A stretch of 64,000 nt of DNA from Elmis aenea (GCA_947652605.1 OX393581.1:49995924-50059923), one strand, 5' to 3'. Shown: positions 1-11,822, numbered from the stretch's first letter. Notes: a model not told the origin generated them from the sequence alone. Translations and numbers: made by a program.

Positions 1-324
1 GCAATAAAAACATTTGTCCTAAACATTTTCTAAAACGTATCGATCGATAAGAACCTTCCTGAGTTACTTTTAAGTCAAAACAAACAAATTATTTATAATT
101 TGAATTAATGTTTACTGTGTATTGCCATTAAATAAGTAATCATCATAGATAAAAAGTAATCATTTAATATTTGGTTTATTTAAAAAAGACCGCCACTACT
201 TGTTTATAATTTCAGGCATGCGCTATAAAAGTTCTGTCATTTCTAACCACCACATGTCAACTGTCAAACATAACCTACAATTATAAATATTTTGTATATT
301 TACATCTATTTGATCTTTTTCACA
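1..324. other. AT-rich upstream region of FCF1
   Basis: No coding exon is visible. The stretch precedes the FCF1 start codon and should contain its promoter and 5' leader. I could not single out a convincing TATA box or initiator in this AT-rich sequence. Confidence 0.5.
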
Positions 325-987
325 ATGGTGAGTGTACATTACTTTAGGAATGTTATATTTAACTATTTCATACCATAGGGAAAATCGAGAAAAACCCGTA
401 AAATTGCCGTTAAACGGTTTGCCAAAATGAAAAAAATGATCAGCCTCAGCGATCCTCGAATCAAAGAATCATTACGGGCGCCCCCAAAACGGAAAAAACC
501 CGAAGACCCACACGCCATTAAGGTTCACGAAGCCCCACAAGTTAGTTCTGCGCTATTCTTTCAATACAATACACAGCTCGGACCACCGTATCACATACTC
601 ATAGACACAAACTTTATCAACTTTTCTATAAAAAACAAACTAGATATAATACAGAATATGATGGACTGTCTGTATGCCAAGTGCATTCCTTATATCACCG
701 ACTGCGTGCTGGGTGAGTTGGAAAAACTTGGACAAAAATACAAAGTCGCACTACGAATCATCAAAGATCCACGATTCGAAAGAATAAACTGCTTACATAA
801 AGGAACATACGCCGACGATTGTTTGGTTCAGCGTGTCACGCAGCATAAATGTTACATCGTAGCTACTAACGATAAGGATTTGAAGAGGAGAATTCGAAAA
901 ATACCGGGTGTACCGATTATGTACGTATCACAACATAGGTACACGATCGAACGGATGCCCGACGCATACGGAGCCCCAAAAACGTAA
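325..987 (+). CDS. FCF1: rRNA-processing protein FCF1 (PIN domain)
   Basis: FCF1 is a nucleolar protein of the small-subunit processome, needed for early pre-18S rRNA cleavages. The model has two exons: the start codon alone at 325-327, a 51-nt GT-AG intron (328-378), then 379-987. It gives 203 aa, close to the usual length of about 198. The basic N-terminus begins MGKSRKTRK as in other FCF1 proteins. The PIN domain covers roughly residues 65-190 and includes [10 protein letters not shown] (first acidic residue D77), the [11 protein letters not shown] block, [12 protein letters not shown] and the C-terminal [13 protein letters not shown] stretch. An intron directly after the ATG means that the longest uninterrupted reading frame (from 427) is not the real start. 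The gene converges on CCT4. Identity is very secure from motif order and length. Confidence 0.97.
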
Positions 988-1018
988 AATAATTATTGTT
1001 ACATATTGAAATATTCAT

Positions 1019-1024
1019 AATAAA
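1019..1024 (+). terminator. FCF1 polyadenylation signal
   Basis: A canonical AATAAA lies 31 nt past the FCF1 stop codon, in the expected place for the end of the transcript. Confidence 0.7.
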
Positions 1025-1808
1025 GCATTCAAAAAGGTTTTAGTATCATTTATTAATGCAAAGATACACATAAGAATATAGTTCCAATTTCACAACCGAA
1101 TTTTCTGTGTCGATTTTACACATTTTTACTTTCGCCATACGTAGTATGAAGAATCCGTTTTGACTATTTTCGCGATGATGTCCGTGTGTATGTGTAACTT
1201 TATTGGTAATATTTAAAATTACGAAATAACTCCTATTTAAAAAATTAAAAATTTTGAAAATTTTTCTCAAAAACGGCTTAAATTTTTTTCAAATTTCAGT
1301 ATGTTTAAGAGTTTATTTTCCTTAGTAAAATGCCGTTTGTCTCAACTCTCTTGAATTTCTGTGAAAAAAGATGATTTTTTGAAAATATTTTTTTAAGAAC
1401 GCTGTGGTTGTTTATTTATATTCATAAACATTCGCATGAAACGTCATGTTGAGAGACGTCATTAACAAAAATGAGGTTAGGTAGAGCGCCTGGAGCGGCA
1501 CTTTAACCTTTTTATACCCACTATCCCAAACACACATACGGACATAAATACAATATTTATGGCGAAAGTCATTTGATGGCCACACAAAAAAGAATTATTG
1601 GGGACATGTAAAACTACAACATTAGTTAATTTTTTTTATTAATGTATACATAAAGCTCAAAACATGTTAATCGTTTCAAAAGCGTATGGTGAACAAACTA
1701 TAGTAATGAATTATAAATTAACGAAATTCAAAACAAAAAAAAAGAGTAATTAATTCATGGTATTGACCTGAAACAGAAAAAAATCATTATCGTGCCAGAA
1801 ATAATGTT
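1025..1808. other. FCF1-CCT4 convergent intergenic region
   Basis: AT-rich sequence between two convergent genes. It holds the 3' UTRs of both. I see no coding exon, structured RNA or clear repeat. Confidence 0.5.
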
Positions 1809-4800
1809 TCATAAACTCACTATATCATCAATTTTTAATATAGAACGGACTGTTTCGGTAGCAAACGTTAATGCACTAGTGGACACCAACAAGGGCTGTA
1901 CAACATGTTCCTCTAATATATCGGAAATGGTCCCTTTTCTCACGTTAATACCAGCGGAGGTCTCGCCCTTGGCATGCCTATTCCTCAATTCCGTCACAGT
2001 CTAAAAGACATTACCACGTTCACATCGCTTGCTTTTATCAGCGTGACGATAATTTACCTGTATCGGATTTAATCCTGCGTTTTCCGCAAGCGTAAATGGA
2101 ATAACTTCGAGCGCATTAGCGTATGCCCTCAGACAAATCGAATCCAAACCCTCGGTCTGATCGGCTAAAGCCGCCAACTTCAAAGCCAGTTCGATTTCCG
2201 GCGCACCTCCTCCGGCGATCAACGCCCGCTTTCGTACCAAACACCGTACGACGCATAGCGCATCGTGAAGCGAACGATCTGCTTCCTCGAGCACGAGCTT
2301 GTTCGATCCGCGTACAAGCAGCGTTACGGTTTTACCTGCGTTTTGGATACCTGCAATATATCGAAAATTATATAGAGCTGGTTTATATGTACGCCCTCGA
2401 CACTTGCCTAATAGTTTAACCATTCTACTACCGCCAACGCCGACTTCTTCAACTAACTCGGCGGAGCAAAGGTTTTCGGCTGTAAAATGGTCCAACGATG
2501 CGATCGGTCGACAGTTTAGAGATTTGCATACGAATTCGATATCTTCCCTTTCGATGTCTTTCACTACTAATACTTTTATTTTGTCCAAAAAGTGGAGTGC
2601 AAGATCTGAGACGGCATCACGTAAAATTGACTTTTGAATCTTAAACAAACATAAAACAATAAAGTACCGGGTGATTCAGTTTGACTGTGGCACCCCTATA
2701 ACTGTTTAATTATTGAAATAACCCCAACAAACAAAATTTTTGAAAACGGCAACAAATTCTCTACTAATTGATGTGCATTTGTTACCTCTACGATGACGTA
2801 AGTCAAATCTGCGAGAGGCAACTGTTTTTTTTTTTAAATTACATAGTATAAATTTTGTTGTTGATTCGGATAGAGAATTTGATTCTGAATCCAACCATGT
2901 GTTAAGAAAATAAACGTCAATATAAAAAATTCAGACTTTAATGTATCCAAGCATGTATTGAATACATTAAAGTCAAATTTTTTTATGTCAATGTTTATTA
3001 TTGGTTTCTATTTTTAGTATAAATTAATTTTTAATACATTTCCATTGATAGTTAGAGTATGATTTTTAAGATTTGATCGTTTTTTGTTATGTTAAATAGA
3101 CTGTTTGCTATGATTTGAAAATACTTTGAACCGATTTTTCTCAAAAATGTTCTCATGTATGCATACTTTTTTAATACACGGTCAGATTCAGAATTAAATT
3201 CTCTATCCGAATCAACAACAAAATGTACACTATGTAATTAACAAAAAAAAAAAAAACAGTTGCCTATCGCGGATTTGACATATGTCATCATAGAGGTAAC
3301 AAATGCACATCACTTAATAGCAGGGGTTTGGAGCAGTCCAATTTTTTAGTTGCTCTGCTCCGTTCCAGCTCCGCTCCGGCATCAAGATGCCTGCTCCAGC
3401 TCCGCTCCGCGCTCCAAATATTAATAAAACAAGTTTTTCAAAATTCAAATATAAAATAATGAAATCTAATATTCGGAAAAGTTACATTATAATAATTTTA
3501 CTTCAAAAAATCAAATTTAGTTTATTTATAATTTAATTAAATACTATACCCATGAGAATAATTCATAAAAAAAAAATATTGTAGTTTACAATAGTAAAGT
3601 GGAGCAGTGGAGCAATCAAAATTATTTGCTCCGGGCTCCGCTCACGCTCCGGGCAAAAACCCATTGCTCCACTGCTCCGCTCCAAAGCCCTGCTTAATAG
3701 AGAATTTGTCACTGTTTTCAAAAATATAAGGTTTGTTGGGGTTATTTCAGTAATTAATAAGTAATAGGGGTGCGACAGTCAAACTGAATCACCCGGTATA
3801 CATAGATTATTTTTTTTATAAAGTTAAACACGTAACTAAAAACTTGATAGATTCCTAAAGCCTATGCATTCAAAAATAAATTTTCTGAAACTTAAATGAG
3901 CTACATTATCAAATTTTCGCAAACTTTGTAAACCATCTGGAAATTAAAAAATTTATAATACATACCAATAACACATTGCATCCTGCTTTCTTAATCTGCT
4001 TTACAATATTGAGAATGTAAGCTCGTTCTTCTTTTAGAACACGATCCATCGCGGAATAATCGGAGACGATAACGTTATGGTCCATGTCGGTTTTGGGTGG
4101 TGAAATGCAAAATTGAATGAGACCGATTTTAGCCTTTTCTACACGTTTTGGTCCGTTCACGTTGGCTGATCGGTGGGGAAACACTATACCGTCAATTAAT
4201 TCTGTATCTTCTACTGTGCCACCCAATTGCTTGATTACTTTAATGTCGCAGAGATTCACAGCTTCCTCATGACCTAAAACAATAAAAGCATTACATAAAT
4301 TTGTTTAATTCACAAGACTTCACCTTAAAATACAATTTTTAAAACATTACATTTTCTACCAACCTGTTTCTACGACTTTTAGTACTGCATCAACCGCTAA
4401 AGGCGCTAATAAACTTGACTGCTGAGATACGACTTTCGAGTTAAGGGCCGTCGAAGCACTCCTGATTAACTGCTCACGGTTATCCAATTGTACAGGAGTT
4501 GATATGTCAGTTAAAATCTGTGGTTAAAAAAATTCCGTAATTTTTTTTTATTATTTCTAAACACCGAAAGTTCACATTAAACTGACAAAAATGTTAACTA
4601 ACCTTTACTGCTTTGGTAGCTGCCCTTTGGAAACATTCGGAAATAGCAGTGGGATGGATTCCGCGACTTAACAATTTCTCAGCAGCATTCAACAAAGCAC
4701 CGGCTATTATCACAACGGTAGTGGTTCCATCACCTGCTTCAATATCTTGGGCTCTCGATAACTCTACCAGCTATAAAACAAACCATTTGTTAAAAATACA

Positions 4801-5389
4801 ACGTAAAACCTTGAAACACAAGTTACAATTCCGTCAACACACTAACCATTTTTGCCGCAGGATGAAGGACTTTCATTTGTTTAAGTATTGTCGCACCATC
4901 GTTTGTGATTGTTACTTCGCCATTACCAGACTGTATCTAAAATTAAAACACAATTTACTCACGTGAGATCCTTCAAGTTTTGTATTATACTTATACACAA
5001 AGAATATTGCATTATAAATTATTTTTATACGGTGACACAGGCAAGACCATTTCTCAATTTCATCATTTCTTTACACTTACCATTTTATCCATCCCACGGG
5101 GGCCCAAACTTGTTCGAATGGCATCGCTAACAGCTGAAAATACAAAACGATTTTTAGAAGAAAGTAAACAAAGTCAGAAGAATGTATTAACACTATCTAC
5201 GAGATACATTGAAAAATATAAATAATCACGGAAAATTATTTAAAATCGACTAATACTATAATAATTAAAAAATTGTTTACCTTTTGCGGCATTTATATTA
5301 CTAAGGCGGATATCGTTAGGTTTGCTCTTATCTTTGTACGCCAATCCCCGCGATTTATTGTTATCTCCACCAGCATTTGGGGCCGTCAT
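1809..5389 (-). CDS. CCT4: T-complex protein 1 subunit delta (CCT4)
   Basis: CCT4 is one of eight subunits of the cytosolic chaperonin TRiC/CCT, which folds actin, tubulin and other proteins using ATP. Nine exons on the minus strand: 5281-5389, 5081-5133, 4847-4936, 4603-4770, 4364-4517, 3966-4273, 2408-2639, 2058-2350 and 1809-2000. They total 1599 nt (532 aa), and all junction phases agree. Group II chaperonin landmarks are in order: [33 protein letters not shown] (about residues 98-106), [46 protein letters not shown] and ENAGLNPI. The C-terminal run [11 protein letters not shown] and the QKSILRDA block are typical of delta rather than other subunits. The intron at 2351-2407 begins GCAAGT and is GC-AG, not GT-AG. 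The 1326-nt intron at 2640-3965 contains a transposon. Confidence 0.97.
2351..2407 (-). other. GC-AG intron of CCT4 (57 nt)
   Basis: Read on the minus strand, the intron starts GCAAGTG and ends TTGCAG. Removing it joins L-G-I-Q-N-A-G-K, matching the chaperonin family. Its length is a multiple of three with no stop, so retention would insert 19 residues without breaking the frame. Confidence 0.85.
2667..3796. mobile_element. Long-TIR DNA element in a CCT4 intron, TA target site
   Basis: Ends read CCGGGTGATTCAGTTTG and its reverse complement, each flanked by TA. The inverted arms are about 230 bp, with left-arm blocks repeated inverted at 3184-3300 and 3700-3796. TA flanks suggest a Tc1/mariner-type non-autonomous element. 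No transposase is present. A second element (3321-3692) has inserted into its right arm. Confidence 0.8.
3321..3692. mobile_element. hAT-type MITE with GCTCCG-rich interior
   Basis: Terminal repeats CAGGGGTTTGGAGC and GCTCCAAAGCCCTG are flanked by a perfect 8-bp duplication CTTAATAG (3313-3320 and 3693-3700). The 8-bp duplication and CAG start are hAT hallmarks. Both ends contain short GCTCCG tandem runs. There is no coding capacity. It is nested in the older TA-flanked element. A longer relative lies at 40172-40740. Confidence 0.85.
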
Positions 5390-6150
5390 TTTTAAAATCT
5401 GATTGTATTTGTTACCAAAATTACTACGAAAACCAGGATGAACTTGGATTTAATTTATTTGTAATACAAAATTCAGAACAATCGCAGTTGCTATGACTTT
5501 GACAGTTGCCACTACCGATAAAACAGGAAAACACAATGATTCTTAAACACCCAATAGATGGCATAAAACAAGGTCCTTTTAAGCCCGCGTTTTTTAAAAG
5601 AGCGCTAACAGTTTTCACAGGTTTTTCATATTATTTAACACAAAAATACTTGCCTAGACAAAGAAAATGCCAAAATTATATCTTCGAACACATTTCACAA
5701 ATATAACCGAACCGGTGAGCGACCACGAAACTAAACTGATTAAGATTCGAAATTATAATAGCATTAAGTGTGTTTACACAAATATTTAAAAGACATACTG
5801 TAGGGAAAAAGAAATGTTATTAACTCAAATATATACAAATTTAATAATATTAACATATACAAATATTTCTTTGTGCCTATTAAAAGTTCCAAACCGAATA
5901 ACTATAAATTTTTGAAATCGCAAGAAAAAATGTTATTTATTACAGACAGAATAGAGTCAAATAAAACATTTAATAAAGCTTACATCAATTTTACAGCAAG
6001 CAACTACATTATAAAAATTTAATTTAAAAAACAACACTGAAAAAATCAATTTATAAAAAATAATTATAATATTCTACACTTATAATACTGTAAGTACCAA
6101 ATGTTGCAAGAAAGAAATTTGATTGTTTTGTCCGGTATAATACACAAAAT
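5390..6150. other. CCT4 promoter region and TBP 3' flank
   Basis: About 760 bp holding the upstream region of CCT4 (minus strand, reading leftwards from 5389) and the 3' UTR of TBP. Short reading frames here lack recognisable domains and are treated as chance. Confidence 0.5.
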
Positions 6151-7273
6151 CTACTGCTTTTTGAAACTTTTTAATATGGGATATATATTATCAAACGCTT
6201 CGTAAATTTCTTGCCTCACTTTGGCACCCGTTAAAACTACTTTACCAGACACAAATATTAACAGTACAATTCTAGGTTTGACCATTCTGTAAATCAGTCC
6301 AGGGAATAATTCAGGTTCGTACGAACTGAAAGACCCGTGAGTCAACACTAAACCTTCTAATCTAATCGGAAACTTCACGTCACAACTTCCCACCATGTTT
6401 TGTATTTTAAAGTCTAGAAATTTCGCGGGAAAACCGAGTTTTTGTATGATTCGGGCGTATTTTCTAGCTGCCAGTCTTGAATCTTCTTCACTCTTGGCTC
6501 CTGTACACACCATTTTTCCCGACGAGAATATGAGAGCCGTCGTTCTGGGTTCTCTTATCCTCATAATAACGGCGGCGAAACGTTTAGGATTGTATTCGGC
6601 GTTACGAGCGTGTAAGGCAATTTTTTTCAGATCTAATTTGCAGTTTAAATTAACTGTGGATACTATATTTCTGAAAATATTATTAGCATTTGCAAAACAA
6701 CAATATGTTAAATAACCAAGTAATAAGCTTACTGTAATTGTGGTATAATTCCTGGGTCAGCGGAATGTGGCGTTAATGGGGTCATTGGAGCGGGAGTTGC
6801 AGGGCCTATACTAGGGGGTGCCACAGAGTTGCTAGAGCCCCCTAGATTCACCATAGCTGAAGACATCATCGTGTGTTGCTAAAACAACAAAATTCCCTCA
6901 CAATTTTTAACAATCAAATATTTGTTGATTTATCAAGACAATATCTCACTATAACCTACCGGCGTGTGGGGCTGCATCATGCTCTGTGGTGTGGCAAACC
7001 CTGGCACATACTTAGTTGCTTGGGGAATGATAGACATCCCCATCCCTAAACCTAACGTAGGCGTTAAGCCACCCATCGGTGCTAATGGTGGTACCTGTTG
7101 CTGGGATTGTTGTTGGTGCTGTAACGCCGGTAAAATTATTTGATCCTCTTCAGGCTGATGTAAAGGAGTTCCTAAAAGTATAAAACCTGTAACATCTACC
7201 AGATTTTGTATACAATTTAACACTTACCTATACTTGGAATACTAAACCCAGGACTAGGTAACATATGATCCAT
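6151..7273 (-). CDS. Tbp: TATA-box-binding protein
   Basis: TBP binds the TATA box and nucleates pre-initiation complexes for RNA polymerases I, II and III as part of SL1, TFIID and TFIIIB. Four coding exons: 7228-7273, 6960-7171, 6733-6878 and 6151-6670, giving 307 aa. The N-terminus starts [20 protein letters not shown], the arthropod TBP signature. It is followed by a short Gln-rich tract and Pro/Met-rich linkers ([24 protein letters not shown]). From about residue 130 the saddle domain has both direct repeats, including [21 protein letters not shown] and [19 protein letters not shown], and ends near FKKQ. The core is intact. The Gln tract is shorter than in Drosophila. The start codon was chosen because it begins the family-typical MD-M-L-P peptide. 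Confidence 0.98.
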
Positions 7274-8019
7274 TTTGATTATTTAACTACAAACTTATCA
7301 CTTTAAAAATAAAAAATAAATAATAAAACGACTTATGATACAGATTCTGTTAATTTGAACCCATTCGTTAGTAAAAGACACTTAATTGTTTGATGATCGT
7401 AAACCTGAACTTCTTAACCTCAAACTTTTGAATACGTTCAAGAACAACACAAAAAAAACTTGTACGTTCCAAAACTCCGATAAGTAAACGCTTATAAAAA
7501 TAGCGGATTAACAACACGGATTTTGCCAATAAAGACTTTAAAAACAGTAAGTAAAATGTTGTGGAGTAATTTTTGAAGTTATTATTTTCTTATAGTCATT
7601 ATTCAGTTAACCAAGAGGTAGTTAATTCGTACAACAGTCTTCAGATTACCTAAAAAAATTAAACGTGGCAAAATATTTATATTTTTTTAACGATGTTAAA
7701 TCCTAAGTTATAATTTTAAATAAAATTAGTTAGTGTAATCGACATTTTAAACAAGACAAAACTGCCCCATTACCATCCATCTGTTCGGCATTGTGCACGT
7801 TTAAATGTTACTTTTGTTTTGAAAATTTGGTACCAATTAATGTCAAATTGAAAATTATCTTTGATCCGAAAGTTCAACAGTGATTACCTAATATTTTCGT
7901 GCGAAGTTTAACCTTAGCATCACAACGATGTCGTGAGAATGGTCAATTTCAATACGTAGATAAGACCTTTGGTCTATTTGCGCCTTTTCATTTCAAGCAT
8001 TTATCATCACAAAACAAAA
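7274..8019. promoter_or_regulatory. Divergent promoter region, TBP / membrane-protein gene
   Basis: About 750 bp separate the TBP start codon (minus) from that of the small membrane-protein gene (plus). It must hold both promoters and leaders. I could not define individual elements. Confidence 0.45.
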
Positions 8020-8838
8020 ATGTCTGGTATTCCGCAGTTTATTTTAGGCAAGTATTATCGATACATTTTTAATTAAGACATAATCTTTAATTAAATTATA
8101 GATTGTTTTCTTACTACACAAAATATTAAGAACTAAAAAGTTAGTGGTTAACACGTGTTTTATTTAAAAGGCCGCCTTTGACGCGTAAACAGTACTACAA
8201 ATACATATTTATAAAGACAATTAGAGATTTGTTATTAAAAGTATGTAGTAAACATTCAAAATCACAATCTAATGGTAATAATTATGTAAGTTTACTGATA
8301 AGCCATTTAAGTATTAAATATCAAGTTGGTTTAGTCAGTGGCGTAGCCAAGATTTGTTAAATAAGGGGGCAAAAATAGAGTAAATAAAAATAAGTTTTTA
8401 AGTTAATCATGTTGCGTACTTAATGTGAATTATTTATTACTGCAGGCAATATCAAATCAAGTTTTTGCCTGATACAGAGAAGGAGTATACAATGGTGTGC
8501 GAAAAGGCCCTTATGTATGTTAACTTTGATAATAACAGTGACTATGTTATTGCTGCCAGCAGTCACAATAATGGTGTTGACACCTGTAGCACTATTATTT
8601 ACATACATTGGCATATTTGCAACAACAGGTAAATATGTCAGTAATTAAATTTTTTTAAATTAATTCATTGTTTCTAGGGGGCATCGGTATACTGTACGAT
8701 ATATTATTTAAAGGATTTTTACTGAGTGTGTTCTTCGTAGCACTGTTAACGATTGTCTTTTTAATAGCAACTTGCGTTAGTGTAATGCATTCTTATGAAT
8801 TATTTTACATTGTGAAAGCTCGCAAAAAAATATTATAA
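8020..8838 (+). CDS. Small multi-pass membrane protein, unassigned
   Basis: I do not recognise the family with confidence. Three exons join in frame: 8020-8047, 8446-8628 and 8678-8838, giving 123 aa. The first junction needs a GC-AG intron (donor GCAAGT at 8048). The alternative GT donor 4 nt downstream shifts into a frame that stops inside intron 2. The protein has a short N-terminus with basic residues (QRRS, CAKR), then nearly continuous hydrophobic sequence: two closely spaced segments around LTLIITVTMLLLPAVTIMVL and TPVALLFTYIGIFATTGGIG, then a strong helix around GFLLSVFFVALLTIVFLIA. It ends in a basic ARKKIL tail. Size and hairpin-like hydrophobic layout loosely recall promethin/LDAF1 lipid-droplet proteins, but that is only a guess. 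The gene is divergent from TBP. Confidence 0.55.
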
Positions 8839-9537
8839 TTCAAGCTGTTAGTGCCACCATCTGTTTAAGCCATTTATTTTTCGTATTAATAAACACAAAT
8901 GTCTTTAAAATGTTATAACTTGCATTTGCCCAAAGTAAGAGATAAGCTAACAAAAGACAATTTCACTGAAACGTTAAGCGCCCGCTCAAGATGAAAGAAT
9001 CGTGAAAAGTAATAGAGAATTGTCTACTAACCGAAGTATAACTAAAACATCAGTTTGTAACGTGATAAAATTCTAGAAGAATAACGTGGATATATGTACT
9101 AAATCTACAATTAACAAACTGTCTGGTGTTCAAATAAATGTCTTAACAATACATTTCTTGTTAAAATTGTATTGGTTTTTATAAGTTTAATAAATGCTTT
9201 TACTTCAAAATGTATGGTTATTTTAATAAACCCCTAAAAAACTGGAAACAGCAGTAGCAAAAAATCATACAACCTTTACGATAATGATTGGTATATTTAA
9301 TAATATTAAAAAACTACATGCAACATAAATAAAAATATTAAATGATATTTGATTCATTTACACTTGTAATCACTTAAATATCATCAAGAATCCAAAAAAG
9401 TTTAATCAGTAAAGTTCCTGAATAGTTTTTGGTGAAAAATATTCTTTTACGTTACGCTTATATAATATTTGATGCTTTAAAAATAAATTGGAATAATATT
9501 ACTTGATTTTGTTCTCAATTTTTTGGGTGTCTTAAAA
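8839..9537. other. Intergenic, 3' flanks of two convergent genes
   Basis: AT-rich 3' flanking sequence between the membrane-protein gene and the Spc24-like gene. No coding exon or clear repeat is seen. Confidence 0.5.
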
Positions 9538-10452
9538 CTACTTCATGTCAATAATGTCGGACCAATCGTCTTGCGCTGTCTGTTCTAGGTAATTCCATAA
9601 GTTATTTGTGCGTTCCTCGTCTGAGAGATCTGGAGAATTGAAAACAAAAGTTTTGTAGGTGCCCAATTGTTGATTCGTTACAACTATTTTAACTGTTAAG
9701 GAATCTACTGACTGTGAAACAAAATTATACACAAACGTATTGATTGGATAATTAAACGAAAAAATTAAAGTTAAGACAAATAGGTGCAAAAAAATAAATA
9801 AGGATACAGCCCGATAAGTTGTTACTCTGGTAATCGAAGCTAGTGCAAGTAAGTAGTTTGGCAACCCTTATTTGATCCCTGAAAACATTTAAAATGTTAT
9901 ATTATCCGAACGCAAAGTTCATACATACTTTAATGTCTGAAGGTTTTTTTTATAATCTCGACACTTCCTTGCTTCTTGCTGATTTTCCTTTAGTTGTTGA
10001 ACGCTTTCAATTTCTGCTTTTAGTTTATTTTCGTTTTCTTCCAACGCTTGCTAAAAATGTTTTTTTTTAATAGTTCAATGACGGTCACGTAAACATATCG
10101 GTTTCACAATTTACTCACTAATTTTGAGAAGTGTTTTTCCAGTTCTTTAATTCCTTCGCTATAAGACTGCACGTCAGTGTTTATTTTATCTTTCAGGGCG
10201 TCACACTTTTTTGCAATAAGATTGGTATGCGTCGGTACATCTAAAAAGTTTATAATAGTGTGAAATTGTTCTTAAGCTGCTTTAAAATGTATTTTATTTC
10301 TTACCAGCAACACAAAATTTGCTTTGTTGTCCGCTTACTTTGTAACTTATTTCGTTAAACCATTTTTTCACATCTGTTAGCAGTCTGTTGGTGTTAATTT
10401 CCAAATGATTTTTTGGTATTTCTACTTGCTCAATATACTCATCCAACGACAT
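9538..10452 (-). CDS. Spc24: Spc24-like kinetochore protein (Ndc80 complex)
   Basis: Spc24 pairs with Spc25 to anchor the Ndc80 complex to the inner kinetochore. Five exons on the minus strand close in frame: 10305-10452, 10119-10240, 9929-10050, 9808-9878 and 9538-9707, giving 210 aa. The N-terminal 135 residues are charged and helical, with coiled-coil character (QALEENENKLKAEIESVQQL). The C-terminal part has the layout of the Spc24 globular domain: a FDYQSNNLSG segment where human Spc24 has WDYECEPGMVKG, then a hydrophobic strand, then LSDEERTNNLWNYLEQ ending in DDW, resembling the human LWSLVDTEW end. The last acceptor is ambiguous: the AG at 9708-9709 keeps frame, while a stronger-looking CAG four bases upstream does not. 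Insect kinetochore proteins diverge fast, so Spc25 is an alternative. Confidence 0.6.
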
Positions 10453-10908
10453 TTTGTTTGGAAAGCGCTTTCACTTTTATAATAAATTTTCTTTGTCAAT
10501 TGTACACGAAACAGAATATCACTGTAACGATTTGTTTGAAACTGTTGTTTGAATTCAAACTTTTTGACAGTTCTGTAACATCGAATACGAACACGTTCAT
10601 CGAATTTACAGTACACGCGTGAAGTTAGATACGTAAACGTCGATGTACAAGAAAATGCGGACAATTCAAAAATATCAAAAATACAACTTAAAAAATCAAT
10701 ATGGCATTGCATTAATATTGTGTTAAAATACATCCTATGTAATATTAACGTTGTTTCTTTAATTAATGTTAAGATTTGTCCGGATGGCATATTCGTATTG
10801 ATTTTTTTTGTGTGGGACGGAGATTATAGGTTAGATAACATACGTTAGAAGATTAGATCATTTAACGCGAGTGTTTTAAACAATTAATTAAGTGTTAACT
10901 TTAGAACT
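10453..10908. promoter_or_regulatory. Divergent promoter region, Spc24-like / CRAL-TRIO gene
   Basis: A 456-bp gap between two divergent start codons holds both promoters. No distinct motifs could be assigned. Confidence 0.45.
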
Positions 10909-11822
10909 ATGTCAGAAATACAAATTAAGCCTGTAAATGAAGCAGATTTACAAGAATTAAAAAATCGAATGAAATTAATAACAGATGCTGATCCAAGTCA
11001 GTATCATAATGAATTTTCTTTAAAAAGATATTTAAGGGCATTTAAAACTACTGACGACGCTTTTAAGGTATAATATAAATTAATAAAATAATGTTCTCGT
11101 TCTGTTAACGTGCATTTTTTAATTAGGCGATACTCAAGACAAATAAATGGCGAAAAGAATACGGTGTCGTGGAATTAAACACTGATGTACCTGCGATAAA
11201 AAACAATATGGAATTAAACAAAGCAAGAGTGTTAAAACATCGTGACATGCATGGTAGACCTGTTATATATATCCCAGCTAAAAATCATAGCGCAACAGAT
11301 AGAGATATTGAGGAATTGACGAAATTTATTGTGTATTGTTTGGTAAGGACTGTTATACATAACTTTATTGAAGCGCTCATTTTAAATTACTTGATTTTAA
11401 AGCACTGTTATCCGTAACGAAAGATTTGGTTACAAATGTTAACATAATTTGTAGGAAGAGGCGTGTAAAAGATGCTTCGAAGAAGTCGTAGATAATCTTT
11501 GCATAGTATTCGATTTACAAGAGTTTAGTCTTAGTTGTATGGATTACCAAGTTTTAAAAAACTTAATATGGTTGTTGGGCCGTCATTACCCGGAAAGATT
11601 GGGTGTATGTCTCATTATTAACGCTCCAGGGTTGTTTTCGGGATGTTGGGGAATCATCAAAGGCTGGTAAGTCATTTCTTACAAACTCATTTTCGACTAC
11701 GACTAATGTTTAACTTTCATCTCAGGTTGGACGAGAATACTTCAAGTAAAGTGTTATTTGTCGGTTCCGAAAAAGACCTATGTGCTCATTTAATTCCCGA
11801 TATACTTCCGACTAACGTGTAA
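10909..11822 (+). CDS. CRAL-TRIO (Sec14-like) domain protein
   Basis: Members bind a small lipid (phosphoinositide, tocopherol or retinoid) in a closed pocket and move it between membranes. The ligand here is unknown. Four exons, 10909-11067, 11127-11342, 11455-11666 and 11726-11822, give 227 aa. The N-terminal helical part (ELKNRMKLITDADPSQYHNEFSLKRYLRAFKTTDDAF) is a CRAL-TRIO-N region. The lipid-binding fold follows with GRPVIYIPAKNHS, the EEL-TKF helix, CMDYQVLKNLIWLLGRHYPERLGVCLIINAPGLFSGCWGIIKGWL and KVLFVGSEKDL. The HYPERLG/NAP--F pattern is the strongest family mark. No signal peptide, so cytosolic. It is shorter than most fly CRAL-TRIO transporters and resembles the compact random-slug-protein-5-like forms. 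Confidence 0.87.

Noticed and set aside
4937..5080. snoRNA in CCT4 intron 2 (C box ATGATGA near 5060)
   Set aside because: No CTGA D box on the sense strand within the intron.
5506..5706. 66-codon frame upstream of CCT4
   Set aside because: No family match, sits in the CCT4 promoter region and overlaps an equally open antisense frame.
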